DNA of 64,000 nucleotides from Thermoplasmata archaeon (GTDB lineage: Archaea; Thermoplasmatota; Penumbrarchaeia; JAEHCK01). Shown in pieces: positions 51,064-61,277 of this stretch. The stretch lies in the NCBI GenBank assembly GCA_020696345.1, contig JAEHCK010000005.1, positions 1 to 64,000 on the forward strand, read 5' to 3'. Below the pieces are notes generated by a model. That model saw only the letters and a list, made by a program, of their open reading frames with translations, did no database searches and was not told where the DNA came from. The position numbers and the translations under genes were made by a program. Each line of letters opens with the position of its first letter. Position 1 is the first letter of the stretch.

Positions 51064-54000
51064 ATGTACGGCTCTTGGAAAAACAACAATCTTTTTTTAT
51101 TCGTGTTTTATATGATAATCTTGAGCCTTATCTCCAGTATTATTTCCGATCATGGGCTATCTGGAATGCCGTTAACCGGTCAAATTACCGAACCGCCCGG
51201 GCAACGTAATACCCAGGTGATCGATGACCTAGCACCAATAACTTCCCCTCTATTTGCCGATAACGATAATACAATATTAAACGCAACCTTGATCGATGAT
51301 GCAACTTTCTTCAATAAAACCAAAACCGATAATTTGAGTGGTTATTCAGCTTCGGGTGATGATCTATTTGATTACTACAAGATCTATTTGGACAACCATG
51401 CGGAAACCGATGGACTGAATGCGGATAAATTACTGCTATGGCTCAACACAACCGTAACATTCAATCTCACGATGTCATTGTACGACCCGGCCCTGCACTT
51501 GTTAGCGCTGGCAGTTAGTGCTGCAGAATTTGAGAACGGGTCGATCTCGATCTCGGCGCAGTCGACCGGGTATCACTACATAAAGATATGGTTCGAGCCG
51601 TTCTCTCCATATGCAGAATATAACCTTACCTATCAACTACCCCAGGAGACGAATATCCTGCTGGACCATAACAACGACTTTTCAAACGGAACTGATATGC
51701 AATTGACGATCACGGATATGGGCACATGGGAAAAGAAGGAGTATTTCCAGGCATTTTCACTTAACCAACATAAAGATATTCACGACTTTTTTAATCTTAC
51801 AATTAACGTTTCTGAAAATGTCACCATTACCATGAGCCCCCCCGATGGCAATATTTACGGTATTGAGCTCTTCAACCAGACCAATTCGAGTAGTTTGGTC
51901 ACCTCGGCAAGGTTCGTGGGAAATGTGAATAATACACCGTTATATTATGAGAGCAACAAAACTGCGGTTTATTTTCTGAGGGTATATACGTTTTACGAGT
52001 TCCCGAACCTGAACGGCGGCTCGGGTACCTATTCGCTCTCAATACGGATCAAACCACAAAATCAGCCACCGGTAATACGCCCAGGGGCGTTCACACACCT
52101 ATATTTGCAGGAGGACACGGCCCCAAAGGTGGTTCTTTTGAACGATTCGATCTATTTCGACCCCGATGTTGGAAATACCAATGACAACCTTACATTCTAT
52201 ATTAAAAACGGAAGTGACTGGGACCACTCGTATTCAAGTGATAATATAAGTGTAACAATACTGCCGAACGGCACTGCAAGCATCTGGCCCCAGAAAAATA
52301 TCAATACCACAGGTGAGAACATAACATTCGTCGCATTTGATTGGCTCGGCTGGAATATCACTCATAATATTACTGTGGTTGTCACACCACAAAACGACCC
52401 GCCATGGCTGACATCGGTCAACGATATTACGATCAGTGGTGGTAATAAATACCTGAACTTGACAAATGACCATAATGGTTATTTTGGTGCATTTGAAGAT
52501 GAACCATATATTATATCGATCACTGGGTTTGATATCGAGGGTGATAGCCTGGAATTCTCGTACAATAGCGCCGTGAACTTCAAAACGTCTGTGGTTCCAA
52601 CAGATCCCAATGCAGTCAATTATTCATTTACACCTACCCAGACTCTTGTAGGTATTGTTCAGATCAATGTTTCGGTGAACGAAACCGAGAATGAGAGTAT
52701 ACCCGGTGATTGGATAATAGTTAATATCACGGTGAACAACACCAATGACCCGCCTGCCATGGAGACCGTGAACGGCGGTTCGGTTGTGCCAGGTGAGATC
52801 GTTGAGTTTGTAGATGTGAATGGTGTTTTCGTCGGTAATACCATCAACTTCACCATCACCGCTATTGATATGGACCTACCTCATGGCGATAAACTCACAT
52901 TCAATACAACGAACTTGACCTTTATTCAGCGAAATATCCTGAAATTTACAAGGACTGGACTTAACTCCACAAACGTTTCATTCTCACCAAGTGCACTTGA
53001 TGCGGGTATAAAATTCATAAATATTACAGTCCATGATGAAGAACAGGTCGTGAGTAATATAATTTTGAAAGTAGAGGTCAGGGAGGCCGAGAAGAAATAT
53101 TCTCTATCGGATGATGACTGCACATTCGAATACCATGATGGTGAGGCCGAGGATGACTATACTTTCTACGAACTAGTATATCGCCGACCAAATAGCCCGA
53201 TCAGCTACCACATGATGGCATTTACTGCAAAAGGAAACACACCGGGTGTGGATATTGTTCAATTATCCTCAACAAAAGTCGGAGATTACATGAATGTTTC
53301 TGTTGATCTTCGGGGTAATATCGCGGATAATACGACTGTGAAGGTTTGTTTTGTCCGACCTTTTGAACACTATGAAACAAAGTTGGATAATAGATCGACG
53401 GTTTTACCGGAACCGTATGCTCCTGAGCACTCGAAGGTTATTTTATTCTTCAGTTACGGCGACCCCGACCATACAGACATTGGAAGACCGATCAAAACCT
53501 CGGCAAAGACACTGGAATTCTCCATACATTTGGGAATCCTCGAAAATACCTATGGTATCACCCATGGCTTTGAGTTCGGGTTGTTTGGACAGGCATACAA
53601 GAACGGTTTGGATGATTATGCTTATTTTGCATATGATTCCATTGGTTTAGGTGCAGTTGCGACTCCGCAAGGTACGGTATCGCATCTTCTTTCGGAAAAG
53701 GAATGTGATATGGAAGAGGTTGATGACGACACCGACGATGTCTATGGATATAATATCAAATTTAACGAGCAGGACCGGTCCGCAGGGTTGACCGTTGAAA
53801 AGACCAGCCGGGGCGGGTTACCGGAGATCGATATTATAAGGGTTAAAAGTAACCGCAGAGACCTATACCTGGATGTGACATTGAGTTTGGCCGGGCCGGT
53901 GTCAAACGATACCCAGGTCAGCTATTATGTTTACATCGTCACCTCCGGCCATGTTGAATCTGGCTTACATTTAACCCCGGATAAGGTAACCGGTGCAAGC

Positions 54001-55212
54001 TATCCGAAGCCATATATTCCGCTTAAAGGTTACTATTACCAGGTGGGAAGATACAGCAGTGGACAGACAGTAATGGCCGATAGAGTTGTTACCGACAATA
54101 ATAAGTTAACATTCAGTTTTCATCTGGGATTACTACAGCACCCCGAATTGGGAAATGTGACGCCCACATCCAACTTTGGCATTTTTGCCACAGCCGTACG
54201 AGAAAGTAACACCACATCTATCCTGGAATATGGTTATTTTTACGACTCGGTCGGTCTTGGAGCGCAAAACGCGCCAACCATGATCATTGAGGAAACCGAA
54301 GACGAAAAGGATGAAGAATTACCAATATATTATATCTTAGGCCAGATAGGGGGAATACCAATTTTGTTCCTGGTTATTATTGCGATCATCTTGATCTGTA
54401 TTATTGTGGGTTATGCTTCTTATGTTAAAGGGAAATATAAAGCCGAAAGCTCGGTTGAAGTACCACCGGTACCACCTGTACCTTCTTCACGTAGTTCCAG
54501 CGCTCCAAATTATGGCGTCTACCCCGGTTTAGTCAGAGATGAAAGATATTACGACAGCTTGTTCGCGGATGAATATGAACCTGAGCATGGTTACGATGAT
54601 TATGATCAATATGACTATGGTCCTGGGCCTAGTCCTGGTCCGGATCCAGGTTTAGATGCAGTAGTTGGCGAAGGGTTTAGTGATGATACCGTACCCGAGG
54701 ATGAAACGTATCTGGATGAAGAGGCAGCTCTTGATATGGTAGGTGCGGAAGAGCGTGAAGTGCCCGCACCCGAGCTCGAGCCCGAGGGGCCCACTGAAGA
54801 AGAACTGACCAGTGATGAGCTGGATCTACTAGTGACCCCAGAGGATCTAATAACAGATGATATTGAAGCCGAACTCGGAGAAATCAGACTTCCGGATGAG
54901 GAAGAACTAGATGAAGAAATGCCTATAGAGGAAGAAGTGTTTGAAGAAGATGTAGACGTAGACGAAGAAGAAGTAGAGCTTGAATATGAAGAGCCGGTGG
55001 AAGACGAAGATGAACCCATAGATGACGATGAGGAGCCCGTTGACCTTGTGGACGAAGAGCCGGTGGAAGACGAAGATGAACCCATAGATGATGAAGAGGA
55101 ACCGGTTGACCTTGAGGACGAAGAGCCGGTGGAAGACGAAGATGAACCCGTAGATGATGAAGAGGGACCGGTGGAAGACGACGAGGGACCCATTGAAGAA
55201 GATGAAGAGTGA
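51064..55212 (+). CDS. Giant surface protein with cadherin-like repeats and acidic cytosolic tail
   Basis: A 1382-residue protein. A signal helix (about 8-30) is followed by pre-peptidase C-terminal (PPC)-like domains (about 75-330, for example DDLFDYYKIYLDNH), cadherin-like modules (about 340-675, VVVTPQNDPPWLTSVND and VNNTNDPPAMETVNG) and two copies of a beta domain (about 680-870 and 890-1080, VDIVQLSSTKVGDYMNV and IDIIRVKSNRRDLYLDV). One membrane helix (about 1096-1120) precedes a 260-residue cytosolic tail that is extremely rich in Glu and Asp and ends in 22-residue repeats. Function unknown; cadherin-like domains often bind Ca and other surfaces. A strong AAGGAGTGAT ribosome site precedes the ATG. 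Confidence 0.82.
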   Translation: MYGSWKNNNLFLFVFYMIILSLISSIISDHGLSGMPLTGQITEPPGQRNTQVIDDLAPITSPLFADNDNTILNATLIDDATFFNKTKTDNLSGYSASGDDLFDYYKIYLDNHAETDGLNADKLLLWLNTTVTFNLTMSLYDPALHLLALAVSAAEFENGSISISAQSTGYHYIKIWFEPFSPYAEYNLTYQLPQETNILLDHNNDFSNGTDMQLTITDMGTWEKKEYFQAFSLNQHKDIHDFFNLTINVSENVTITMSPPDGNIYGIELFNQTNSSSLVTSARFVGNVNNTPLYYESNKTAVYFLRVYTFYEFPNLNGGSGTYSLSIRIKPQNQPPVIRPGAFTHLYLQEDTAPKVVLLNDSIYFDPDVGNTNDNLTFYIKNGSDWDHSYSSDNISVTILPNGTASIWPQKNINTTGENITFVAFDWLGWNITHNITVVVTPQNDPPWLTSVNDITISGGNKYLNLTNDHNGYFGAFEDEPYIISITGFDIEGDSLEFSYNSAVNFKTSVVPTDPNAVNYSFTPTQTLVGIVQINVSVNETENESIPGDWIIVNITVNNTNDPPAMETVNGGSVVPGEIVEFVDVNGVFVGNTINFTITAIDMDLPHGDKLTFNTTNLTFIQRNILKFTRTGLNSTNVSFSPSALDAGIKFINITVHDEEQVVSNIILKVEVREAEKKYSLSDDDCTFEYHDGEAEDDYTFYELVYRRPNSPISYHMMAFTAKGNTPGVDIVQLSSTKVGDYMNVSVDLRGNIADNTTVKVCFVRPFEHYETKLDNRSTVLPEPYAPEHSKVILFFSYGDPDHTDIGRPIKTSAKTLEFSIHLGILENTYGITHGFEFGLFGQAYKNGLDDYAYFAYDSIGLGAVATPQGTVSHLLSEKECDMEEVDDDTDDVYGYNIKFNEQDRSAGLTVEKTSRGGLPEIDIIRVKSNRRDLYLDVTLSLAGPVSNDTQVSYYVYIVTSGHVESGLHLTPDKVTGASYPKPYIPLKGYYYQVGRYSSGQTVMADRVVTDNNKLTFSFHLGLLQHPELGNVTPTSNFGIFATAVRESNTTSILEYGYFYDSVGLGAQNAPTMIIEETEDEKDEELPIYYILGQIGGIPILFLVIIAIILICIIVGYASYVKGKYKAESSVEVPPVPPVPSSRSSSAPNYGVYPGLVRDERYYDSLFADEYEPEHGYDDYDQYDYGPGPSPGPDPGLDAVVGEGFSDDTVPEDETYLDEEAALDMVGAEEREVPAPELEPEGPTEEELTSDELDLLVTPEDLITDDIEAELGEIRLPDEEELDEEMPIEEEVFEEDVDVDEEEVELEYEEPVEDEDEPIDDDEEPVDLVDEEPVEDEDEPIDDEEEPVDLEDEEPVEDEDEPVDDEEGPVEDDEGPIEEDEE
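54988..55185 (+). repeat. 66-bp coding tandem repeat, three units
   Basis: Units start at 54988, 55054 and 55120 with an exact 66-bp period, each opening GAAGAGCCGGTGGAAGACGA. They code for 22 residues of the EEPVEDEDEPIDD type in the acidic tail of the surface protein. The units differ by few bases, so the expansion is recent. Confidence 0.9.
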
Positions 55213-55381
55213 AAGTCCAAAGAAGAGACCGTTCTTCAGAACGAGTTATTTTTATATATCATACGCGTTTTCCTATAACGTACATTTAAAGAAGGAAAAG
55301 AACGTTATCTTGTTAAATCAATATGTATATATATCTTCTTTTTATTACATATAAAAAGAATATTGGAAAGGAGGGTTGAGA

Positions 55382-58300
55382 ATGCGTTGCAGAGCAGTTA
55401 ATTCGGTTTTGATAGTGTGTTTGTTATTTGGAGCAATGTTTGTTGGTATGATTGGTTTTGATAATGATCTCGTTGGTGAGGTTGAAGCTGTAGATCGATA
55501 TGTTGGACCTGGCCAAACATATGCGAATATCCAGGATGCCATAGATGCAGCTTTAAACGGCGATACGATATATATCTATAACGGTACATATAATGAGAAT
55601 GTGATAATCAATCAATCGGTGACTCTGATCGGTAATGGCACGGAAAACACGATAATAAATGGCATGGGTGGTTATGGAATTAACATAACAGTTAGTAATG
55701 TCACCGTTCAAAATCTAACGATCGATAATTGTACCTACACACCACCACTCAATGGAATTGGAATATATATCAACAATGATACAAAAATCCTTCAAAATGT
55801 CAATTTATCAAATATTAGGGTTAATAACAGTGGAGTGGGTATTGCTTTTGATAATGCAACATTTTGTAATGTTGATAATTGCACGATCGAAAACTCATCT
55901 ATTATTGGCATTTTATTTGGCTTAAAGGAATTGCCGAGTGTTCCCGGTGATAGTCATTGCTACAATTGTATTGTTTCGAATTGCAGTATTAACCAGAGCC
56001 TATCTATTCAATCAGGGACAGGGATTTACCTATCCAATTGCACTAATTTTACAATTTCACACAATACAATTTACAATATGACCTGTAACCAGAGCCAGAG
56101 TGGCCCGGATGCATACGGAATTCAAATCATTGGCGCAAATAACACTAATGTAAACGACAATACTATATTCGACTGTGATAATGGTGGAATTGCTCTTGTA
56201 GGCTCAAATTATACTACTATATCTCAAAACAACATCTTTAACAGCACTGGCAATGCCTCAGAATCCAGCCTGGGCATTAAGATCTTCGGTTCAAACAATA
56301 ACACGATTTTCAATAATAGTGTGTACGGCCATAAATATGGAATATATTTATCAACCTCATCAAGTGTTGGTAATCTCCCTTCCGATAATAATATTATTTA
56401 TCATAATAATTTTTATAATAATTCTGTGGGTAATGCACACGATGAGTTCAATAATACCTGGAACCTGACCTACGGCAGCAGCGGCAACTACTGGGGCGAT
56501 TATTCGGGTGTGGATGTCAAATCCGGCCCCGCCCAGGATCAACCAGGCATGGACGGCTACGGTGATGTTGCCAGGGTGATCGCTGGTGGTGGTGTAAGCA
56601 ACGACAACTACCCGCTGATGCATGAATTTGTATGGTCCGAACAAGTTGGGCCTACAATAGATTTACTTACTCCGTTCAATAATAGTGTTATTATGATTGG
56701 GACCTTCCTAGCATTCGACATCTGGGATGGCAACTATGATCTGAGTACGTTCAATTATACCGCAAATCTAGCAGTGAACCAGTCCTTTGCGATCAATTAT
56801 ACAAATGATACCTCCAATGAAGCTGAAGGACAGTTCATCATAGAGGTGCACGCCAAGGATTCAATGGGCCAAATTACAATCGAATGGTTCAACTTCACTC
56901 TTGATTCCACGCCGCCCAATATCACACTGGTTTCGCCGGCAAATGACACATTTATCATACCAGGAACAGAGATCGACCTTGAAATAAACGATACCAACCT
57001 GGATAAAGCCAATTATTCACTGGATGGCAATGCACCCACGGTACTAAATGCACCATGGAATATTTCAACGGTCGGTTGGTCGCAGGGGCCGCATTATATT
57101 ATGGTAAACGCCACCGATCTAGCTAGTTTGAAAACAACCAAGATCTTCAACTTTACAGTTGACACTCTAAAACCGGAGATCAAATTGGAATCACCCCAGA
57201 ACAACTCATTATTTATGGCTGGGACGATCATCAATTTCACGATCACCGATCCAAATCTTGACATGGCCAATTATTCGAGAAATGGAGAAGTGAACGTTTC
57301 TCTTAATGAGACAAATAAATATGATATAGACACCACCGGTTGGCCGGATGGTAACTACCAGATAAATGTCCATGCCATAGATCTACGCGGAAATCTCAAT
57401 ATTACGACCTTCAATTTCTCGATAGATTCAAACCCACCTATTATCACTCTAGTCTCACCGGCAAATAACTCCTTTATCAAACCGGGAACAAATATCACCT
57501 TAACAATTATTGACCCAAATCTTTATAACATTAATTATTCTAAAGATGGCGGGGCCAATCAAACTTTCATTGACCCGTATAATATTAGTACCACCGGCTG
57601 GCTTGACGGGGCACACTACATCACGGTAAATGCAAACGATACGGTGGATAATAATATCTCGAAAATATTCAACTTCACTATAGACTCCATATTACCCGAA
57701 ATAATTCTGAACACACCAGCAGATAATTCTGTTATTACTACAGGTACGATCATCAATCTTACTATAAATGATACTAATATCGAAATAGTGAACTATACGG
57801 TAAATAGTGTGGGCAATACTACCATAACCGATCCCTATGATATCGATACAACCGGTTGGCCAGATGGAATAAAAGTGATCGATATATTTGCCACAGATAA
57901 GGCTGGGAACTTCAATAATACTAAATACACCTTTACTTTAGATTCGGTTGGACCTGTGATTACACTTGTGTCACTGACCAATAACTCGGTGATAGCTCCC
58001 GGGACAAACATAAGCCTGGATATCGTAGATGAAAATTTAGATAAAGTCAATTATTCAATCAACGGCAACGCACCTGTGGTGCTGAGTGCACCGTACAATA
58101 TCACCACCAACACATCATCATGGGCTGAAGGTAACAACACGATAGTGATCAACGCAACAGATAAGGTTGGGCACCTGACCACCGAAATATACAACTTCAC
58201 CATCGATTCGATCGCACCTGTGATCATACTGAATTCACCGGCAAACAATGAATATTTCAAAGCAGGTATAATTATCGACCTAGATATTACGGAGGCTAAT

Positions 58301-60406
58301 ATCGATATAGTAAACTATACAATAAACGACGATACAAATATTACTCTTGGCGAACCATATGACATATATACTCCGGGCTTAAACTGGCCAGACGATACAT
58401 ATATAATTAATGTTTATGCCACCGATCTTGCCAACCACACAACAACTCAGACCTATACATTCTACATAGATTCCACGAAACCGGTGATCACAATTAACTC
58501 TCCGGCAAACAACTCTGTCGTTAGAAATGGCACAACGATCGACTTGAAACTTGTGGAGGCGAATATTGATACTGTCAATTACTCAATAGAAAGCAGGGCT
58601 ACACAAACCCTAGCGCCGCCATATAACATCAGCACATCTACCTGGGCAGACGGTAACTATATAATAAAAGTTCATGCAAAAGACCTGGCAGGGAACACCG
58701 CATTACTTACATGGTTCAACTTCACCATTGATTCAACTAAGCCGGTTATTACACTATTATCGCCCGCCGATAATGAAATAATTAAAGCCGGGGTTGAAAT
58801 TGACCTGAGTGTAACCGAAGTAAATCTTGAGGTGGTTAATTATTCCATCGATGGTGGTGAGGCTAAAAACCTAACCGCACCGTACAGCATTAGCACAACT
58901 GGTTGGGTGGACGGAAAATATTCGATCACTGTTTCCGCATTGGACAAAGCAGAAAACAAAGATAATATCATTATTACCATCACGATAGACTCAACAAAGC
59001 CTTCAATTGACATAACTGCCCCTACAACAACATTGTTCTTTGCCGGTACGATCATTGACCTGAACATTACGGATGCAAATCTTGACACTGTGAATTTTTC
59101 GTTGGACGATGGTTTGGCACAGAATTTAACGACACCATTCGACATCAATACAACAGGCTGGACCGTTGGCAACTATAATTTAAAGGTCACTGCAAAAGAT
59201 AAAGCGGGTAACATTAAAATAGAAATTTTCGGTATTAGTATATTACCTATAATTGTTGATGAGCTGGTTGTACAATCGACCACCCCGGACCCCGGTGCGG
59301 TGAATGTTTCATTTGATATTGAAATAGTGATCGAGTTTAACTTAACGGTGAACACATCCGCGGTTGAGGAAGCAATTACAATAAGTCCGGCCGCAACTAT
59401 TGAGAACTCCAGCTGGGATCAGAATAATAAAACAATTACCATCAAATTTACCGCCGCGCTGAAGGGTGGCACAAAATACACGATCACCGTTGACACAGGT
59501 GCGGAATCTGCAACAGGCATTGCACTTATAAACGCATATTCATGGTCATTTACTACCGAGATGGACACTGACAACGATAATATACCTGATGATGTGGACA
59601 CAGATGATGATGGAGATGGAATACCTGATACTTGGGAAATCGACCATGATCTGAACTCACTTGACTCAGAAGATGCAACAGCCGATCCAGATAATGATGA
59701 TTTAACAAATCTGCAAGAATATCTGAATGATACAGATCCACAGGATGACGACTCCGATGATGATGGGCTAACCGATGGTGCAGAGGTGAAGACTCATGAA
59801 ACCGATCCAAATGATAACGACAGTGATAATGATAATATTCTAGATGGCGTGGAGATCGAGAAAGGAACAGATCCAAATGACCCCACAAGCAAACCATCAG
59901 AAAAGGAAAAAGATAAAGAAGAAGATCTTAATATGACCTTAATAGCCGGGATAATCGTAGTTATCATAGTAATAATCTTAATTCTCTTATTTTTAATGAT
60001 GCGAAAGAAACCTAAAGAGGAAGAAGAAGTGGAAGAAGAAGAGAAAGAAGCAGAAGAACCTGGCATGATAGAGAAAGAAGTAGCACCTGGCATGGTAGAG
60101 AAAGAAGTGGTAGAAGGAGAAGAGCCTGGTATTGCAGAGGACGAAGAACAGTTCGAGTGCCCGGATTGTGGTGCAGTATTAGCAAGTAGTGCAACGGTCT
60201 GTCCTGACTGTGGTGCAGAATTCGAAGACGAGGAAGAAGAAGAAGAGGAAGCTACAGCACCGGCAGAAACAGCTGCGGCAGCAGAAGAGCCGGGCATTGC
60301 AGAGGATGAAGAACAGTTCGAGTGCCCGGATTGTGGCGCAGTATTAGCAAGTAGTGCAACGGTCTGTCCAGACTGCGGTGCAGAATTCGAAGAAGAGGAA
60401 GAATAA
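55382..60406 (+). CDS. Giant surface protein: beta-helix, about eleven Ig-like repeats, TSP3, cytosolic zinc ribbons
   Basis: A 1674-residue protein from the ATG at 55382, which has a GGAGGG ribosome site. A signal helix (about 10-30) precedes a NosD-type parallel beta-helix (about 40-380, GQTYANIQDAIDAALNGDTI at its start). About eleven Ig-like repeats follow (about 420-1290), each with a PxITLxSPANNS opening. Next are an SbsA/Big_5-like domain (about 1300-1390), TSP3 loops (about 1395-1510) and a membrane helix (about 1518-1540). The cytosolic tail is Glu-rich and ends in two nearly identical zinc ribbons (from about 1591 and 1646, FECPDCGAVLASSATVCPDC). The ectodomain suggests adhesion or carbohydrate binding; the ribbons suggest an intracellular partner. 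Confidence 0.85.
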   Translation: MRCRAVNSVLIVCLLFGAMFVGMIGFDNDLVGEVEAVDRYVGPGQTYANIQDAIDAALNGDTIYIYNGTYNENVIINQSVTLIGNGTENTIINGMGGYGINITVSNVTVQNLTIDNCTYTPPLNGIGIYINNDTKILQNVNLSNIRVNNSGVGIAFDNATFCNVDNCTIENSSIIGILFGLKELPSVPGDSHCYNCIVSNCSINQSLSIQSGTGIYLSNCTNFTISHNTIYNMTCNQSQSGPDAYGIQIIGANNTNVNDNTIFDCDNGGIALVGSNYTTISQNNIFNSTGNASESSLGIKIFGSNNNTIFNNSVYGHKYGIYLSTSSSVGNLPSDNNIIYHNNFYNNSVGNAHDEFNNTWNLTYGSSGNYWGDYSGVDVKSGPAQDQPGMDGYGDVARVIAGGGVSNDNYPLMHEFVWSEQVGPTIDLLTPFNNSVIMIGTFLAFDIWDGNYDLSTFNYTANLAVNQSFAINYTNDTSNEAEGQFIIEVHAKDSMGQITIEWFNFTLDSTPPNITLVSPANDTFIIPGTEIDLEINDTNLDKANYSLDGNAPTVLNAPWNISTVGWSQGPHYIMVNATDLASLKTTKIFNFTVDTLKPEIKLESPQNNSLFMAGTIINFTITDPNLDMANYSRNGEVNVSLNETNKYDIDTTGWPDGNYQINVHAIDLRGNLNITTFNFSIDSNPPIITLVSPANNSFIKPGTNITLTIIDPNLYNINYSKDGGANQTFIDPYNISTTGWLDGAHYITVNANDTVDNNISKIFNFTIDSILPEIILNTPADNSVITTGTIINLTINDTNIEIVNYTVNSVGNTTITDPYDIDTTGWPDGIKVIDIFATDKAGNFNNTKYTFTLDSVGPVITLVSLTNNSVIAPGTNISLDIVDENLDKVNYSINGNAPVVLSAPYNITTNTSSWAEGNNTIVINATDKVGHLTTEIYNFTIDSIAPVIILNSPANNEYFKAGIIIDLDITEANIDIVNYTINDDTNITLGEPYDIYTPGLNWPDDTYIINVYATDLANHTTTQTYTFYIDSTKPVITINSPANNSVVRNGTTIDLKLVEANIDTVNYSIESRATQTLAPPYNISTSTWADGNYIIKVHAKDLAGNTALLTWFNFTIDSTKPVITLLSPADNEIIKAGVEIDLSVTEVNLEVVNYSIDGGEAKNLTAPYSISTTGWVDGKYSITVSALDKAENKDNIIITITIDSTKPSIDITAPTTTLFFAGTIIDLNITDANLDTVNFSLDDGLAQNLTTPFDINTTGWTVGNYNLKVTAKDKAGNIKIEIFGISILPIIVDELVVQSTTPDPGAVNVSFDIEIVIEFNLTVNTSAVEEAITISPAATIENSSWDQNNKTITIKFTAALKGGTKYTITVDTGAESATGIALINAYSWSFTTEMDTDNDNIPDDVDTDDDGDGIPDTWEIDHDLNSLDSEDATADPDNDDLTNLQEYLNDTDPQDDDSDDDGLTDGAEVKTHETDPNDNDSDNDNILDGVEIEKGTDPNDPTSKPSEKEKDKEEDLNMTLIAGIIVVIIVIILILLFLMMRKKPKEEEEVEEEEKEAEEPGMIEKEVAPGMVEKEVVEGEEPGIAEDEEQFECPDCGAVLASSATVCPDCGAEFEDEEEEEEEATAPAETAAAAEEPGIAEDEEQFECPDCGAVLASSATVCPDCGAEFEEEEE
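60121..60403 (+). repeat. 165-bp tandem duplication of a zinc-ribbon segment
   Basis: The stretch from 60121 recurs from about 60286 with only a few silent or near-silent changes, duplicating a whole zinc ribbon and its Glu-rich linker in the tail of the surface protein. High identity means a recent event or active homogenisation. Confidence 0.9.
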
Positions 60407-60412
60407 GAATTT

Positions 60413-60493
60413 GAATCGTAGTCGAGCTGAATCGATGCGGGATCGTAGTCAAGATGAATTAATAATGAATCGTAATCGAGCTAAATTGATACT
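60413..60493 (+). repeat. 27-bp tandem repeat, second locus
   Basis: Three units with a 27-bp period start at 60413, 60440 and 60467; each has an ATCGTAGTCGAGCTGAAT-like core. The first is almost the same as the unit at 3320. Degraded units (TTGATCCCATGCAGATC, TTTGATCCCCTGTAGAT) follow to about 60545. The array begins seven bases after the surface gene's stop. Confidence 0.8.
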
Positions 60494-60545
60494 CAGTTGA
60501 TCCCATGCAGATCTATTGTATATTTGATCCCCTGTAGATTTGATG

Positions 60546-60849
60546 TTTAAGTGATACCATGCGAAGATTATAAACAACCGAGATATTATTTCTCTATTCC
60601 TTAATAAATTATTCTGGGATCTTAATATCAATAATTCAACAAGGTATCTATTAATCATTAATTAGTCAAGGTATCTATCAGTCTATCCTCAAACAATCAC
60701 GATCACAGTCCAACGATAATTCTACCCGACTACAGTCAAACAATAAAAAATTAAATATCATAATTAACACATTACCCATCCTAACTTAATATTAAATTAT
60801 TCAATTGAAACTGAAACCCAACACAATTATTCGATTAGGTGGTAGAGGC
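60546..60849. other. AT-rich gap upstream of the mutase operon
   Basis: No gene was seen. The stretch is AT-rich, with TATCTAT-type words repeated near 60642-60680 and a TATA-like region near 60780-60800 that may drive the B12-binding protein gene. The ribosome site of that gene is GGTGGTAGAGG at about 60838. Confidence 0.4.
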
Positions 60850-61251
60850 ATGGCAGAGAAGAAAATTAGGGTTCTGATCGCAAAACCCGGGCTTGATGGA
60901 CATGACAGAGGCGCTAAGATCGTGGCACGTGCACTTCGTGATGGTGGAATGGAGGTGATCTACACCGGCCTACACCAGACACCCGAACAGATCGTAGAGA
61001 CCGCCATACAGGAGGATGTGGACCATATCGGTTTGAGCTGTCTCTCGGGTGCACACATGACACTGTTCCCGCGTGTGGTTGAGCTGTTAAGGCAAAATAA
61101 AGCCTCTGACATTACCGTATCCGGTGGCGGCATCATACCAGACGAGGATGCGTTAAAACTGAAAAAAGCCGGCATTGCAGCAATCTTCGGGCCCGGAGCA
61201 ACTACTGGAGAGATCGTAACATTTATTCGTGATTTAGTTACATCGAAATAG
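60850..61251 (+). CDS. mcmA2: Methylmalonyl-CoA mutase, small B12-binding subunit
   Basis: A 133-residue protein made only of the cobalamin-binding fold. [18 protein letters not shown] holds the DxHxxG motif with His18, which ligates the cobalt; [10 protein letters not shown] and [10 protein letters not shown] complete the B12 pocket. In archaea the mutase is split, and this matches the C-terminal subunit that pairs with a separate catalytic subunit; that gene is not in the window. The enzyme interconverts methylmalonyl-CoA and succinyl-CoA. The ATG at 60850 is chosen for its ribosome site; meaB follows 26 bp later. Confidence 0.92.
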   Translation: MAEKKIRVLIAKPGLDGHDRGAKIVARALRDGGMEVIYTGLHQTPEQIVETAIQEDVDHIGLSCLSGAHMTLFPRVVELLRQNKASDITVSGGGIIPDEDALKLKKAGIAAIFGPGATTGEIVTFIRDLVTSK

Positions 61252-61277
61252 TGAGAATGATTTTTTTTGGTGAAAGT

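Noticed and set aside
54615-55220. A 201-codon minus-strand frame almost wholly of Ser
   Set aside because: It is the antisense of the Glu/Asp-rich tail of the surface protein; GAA/GAT codons read as TTC/ATC and Ser triplets on the other strand.
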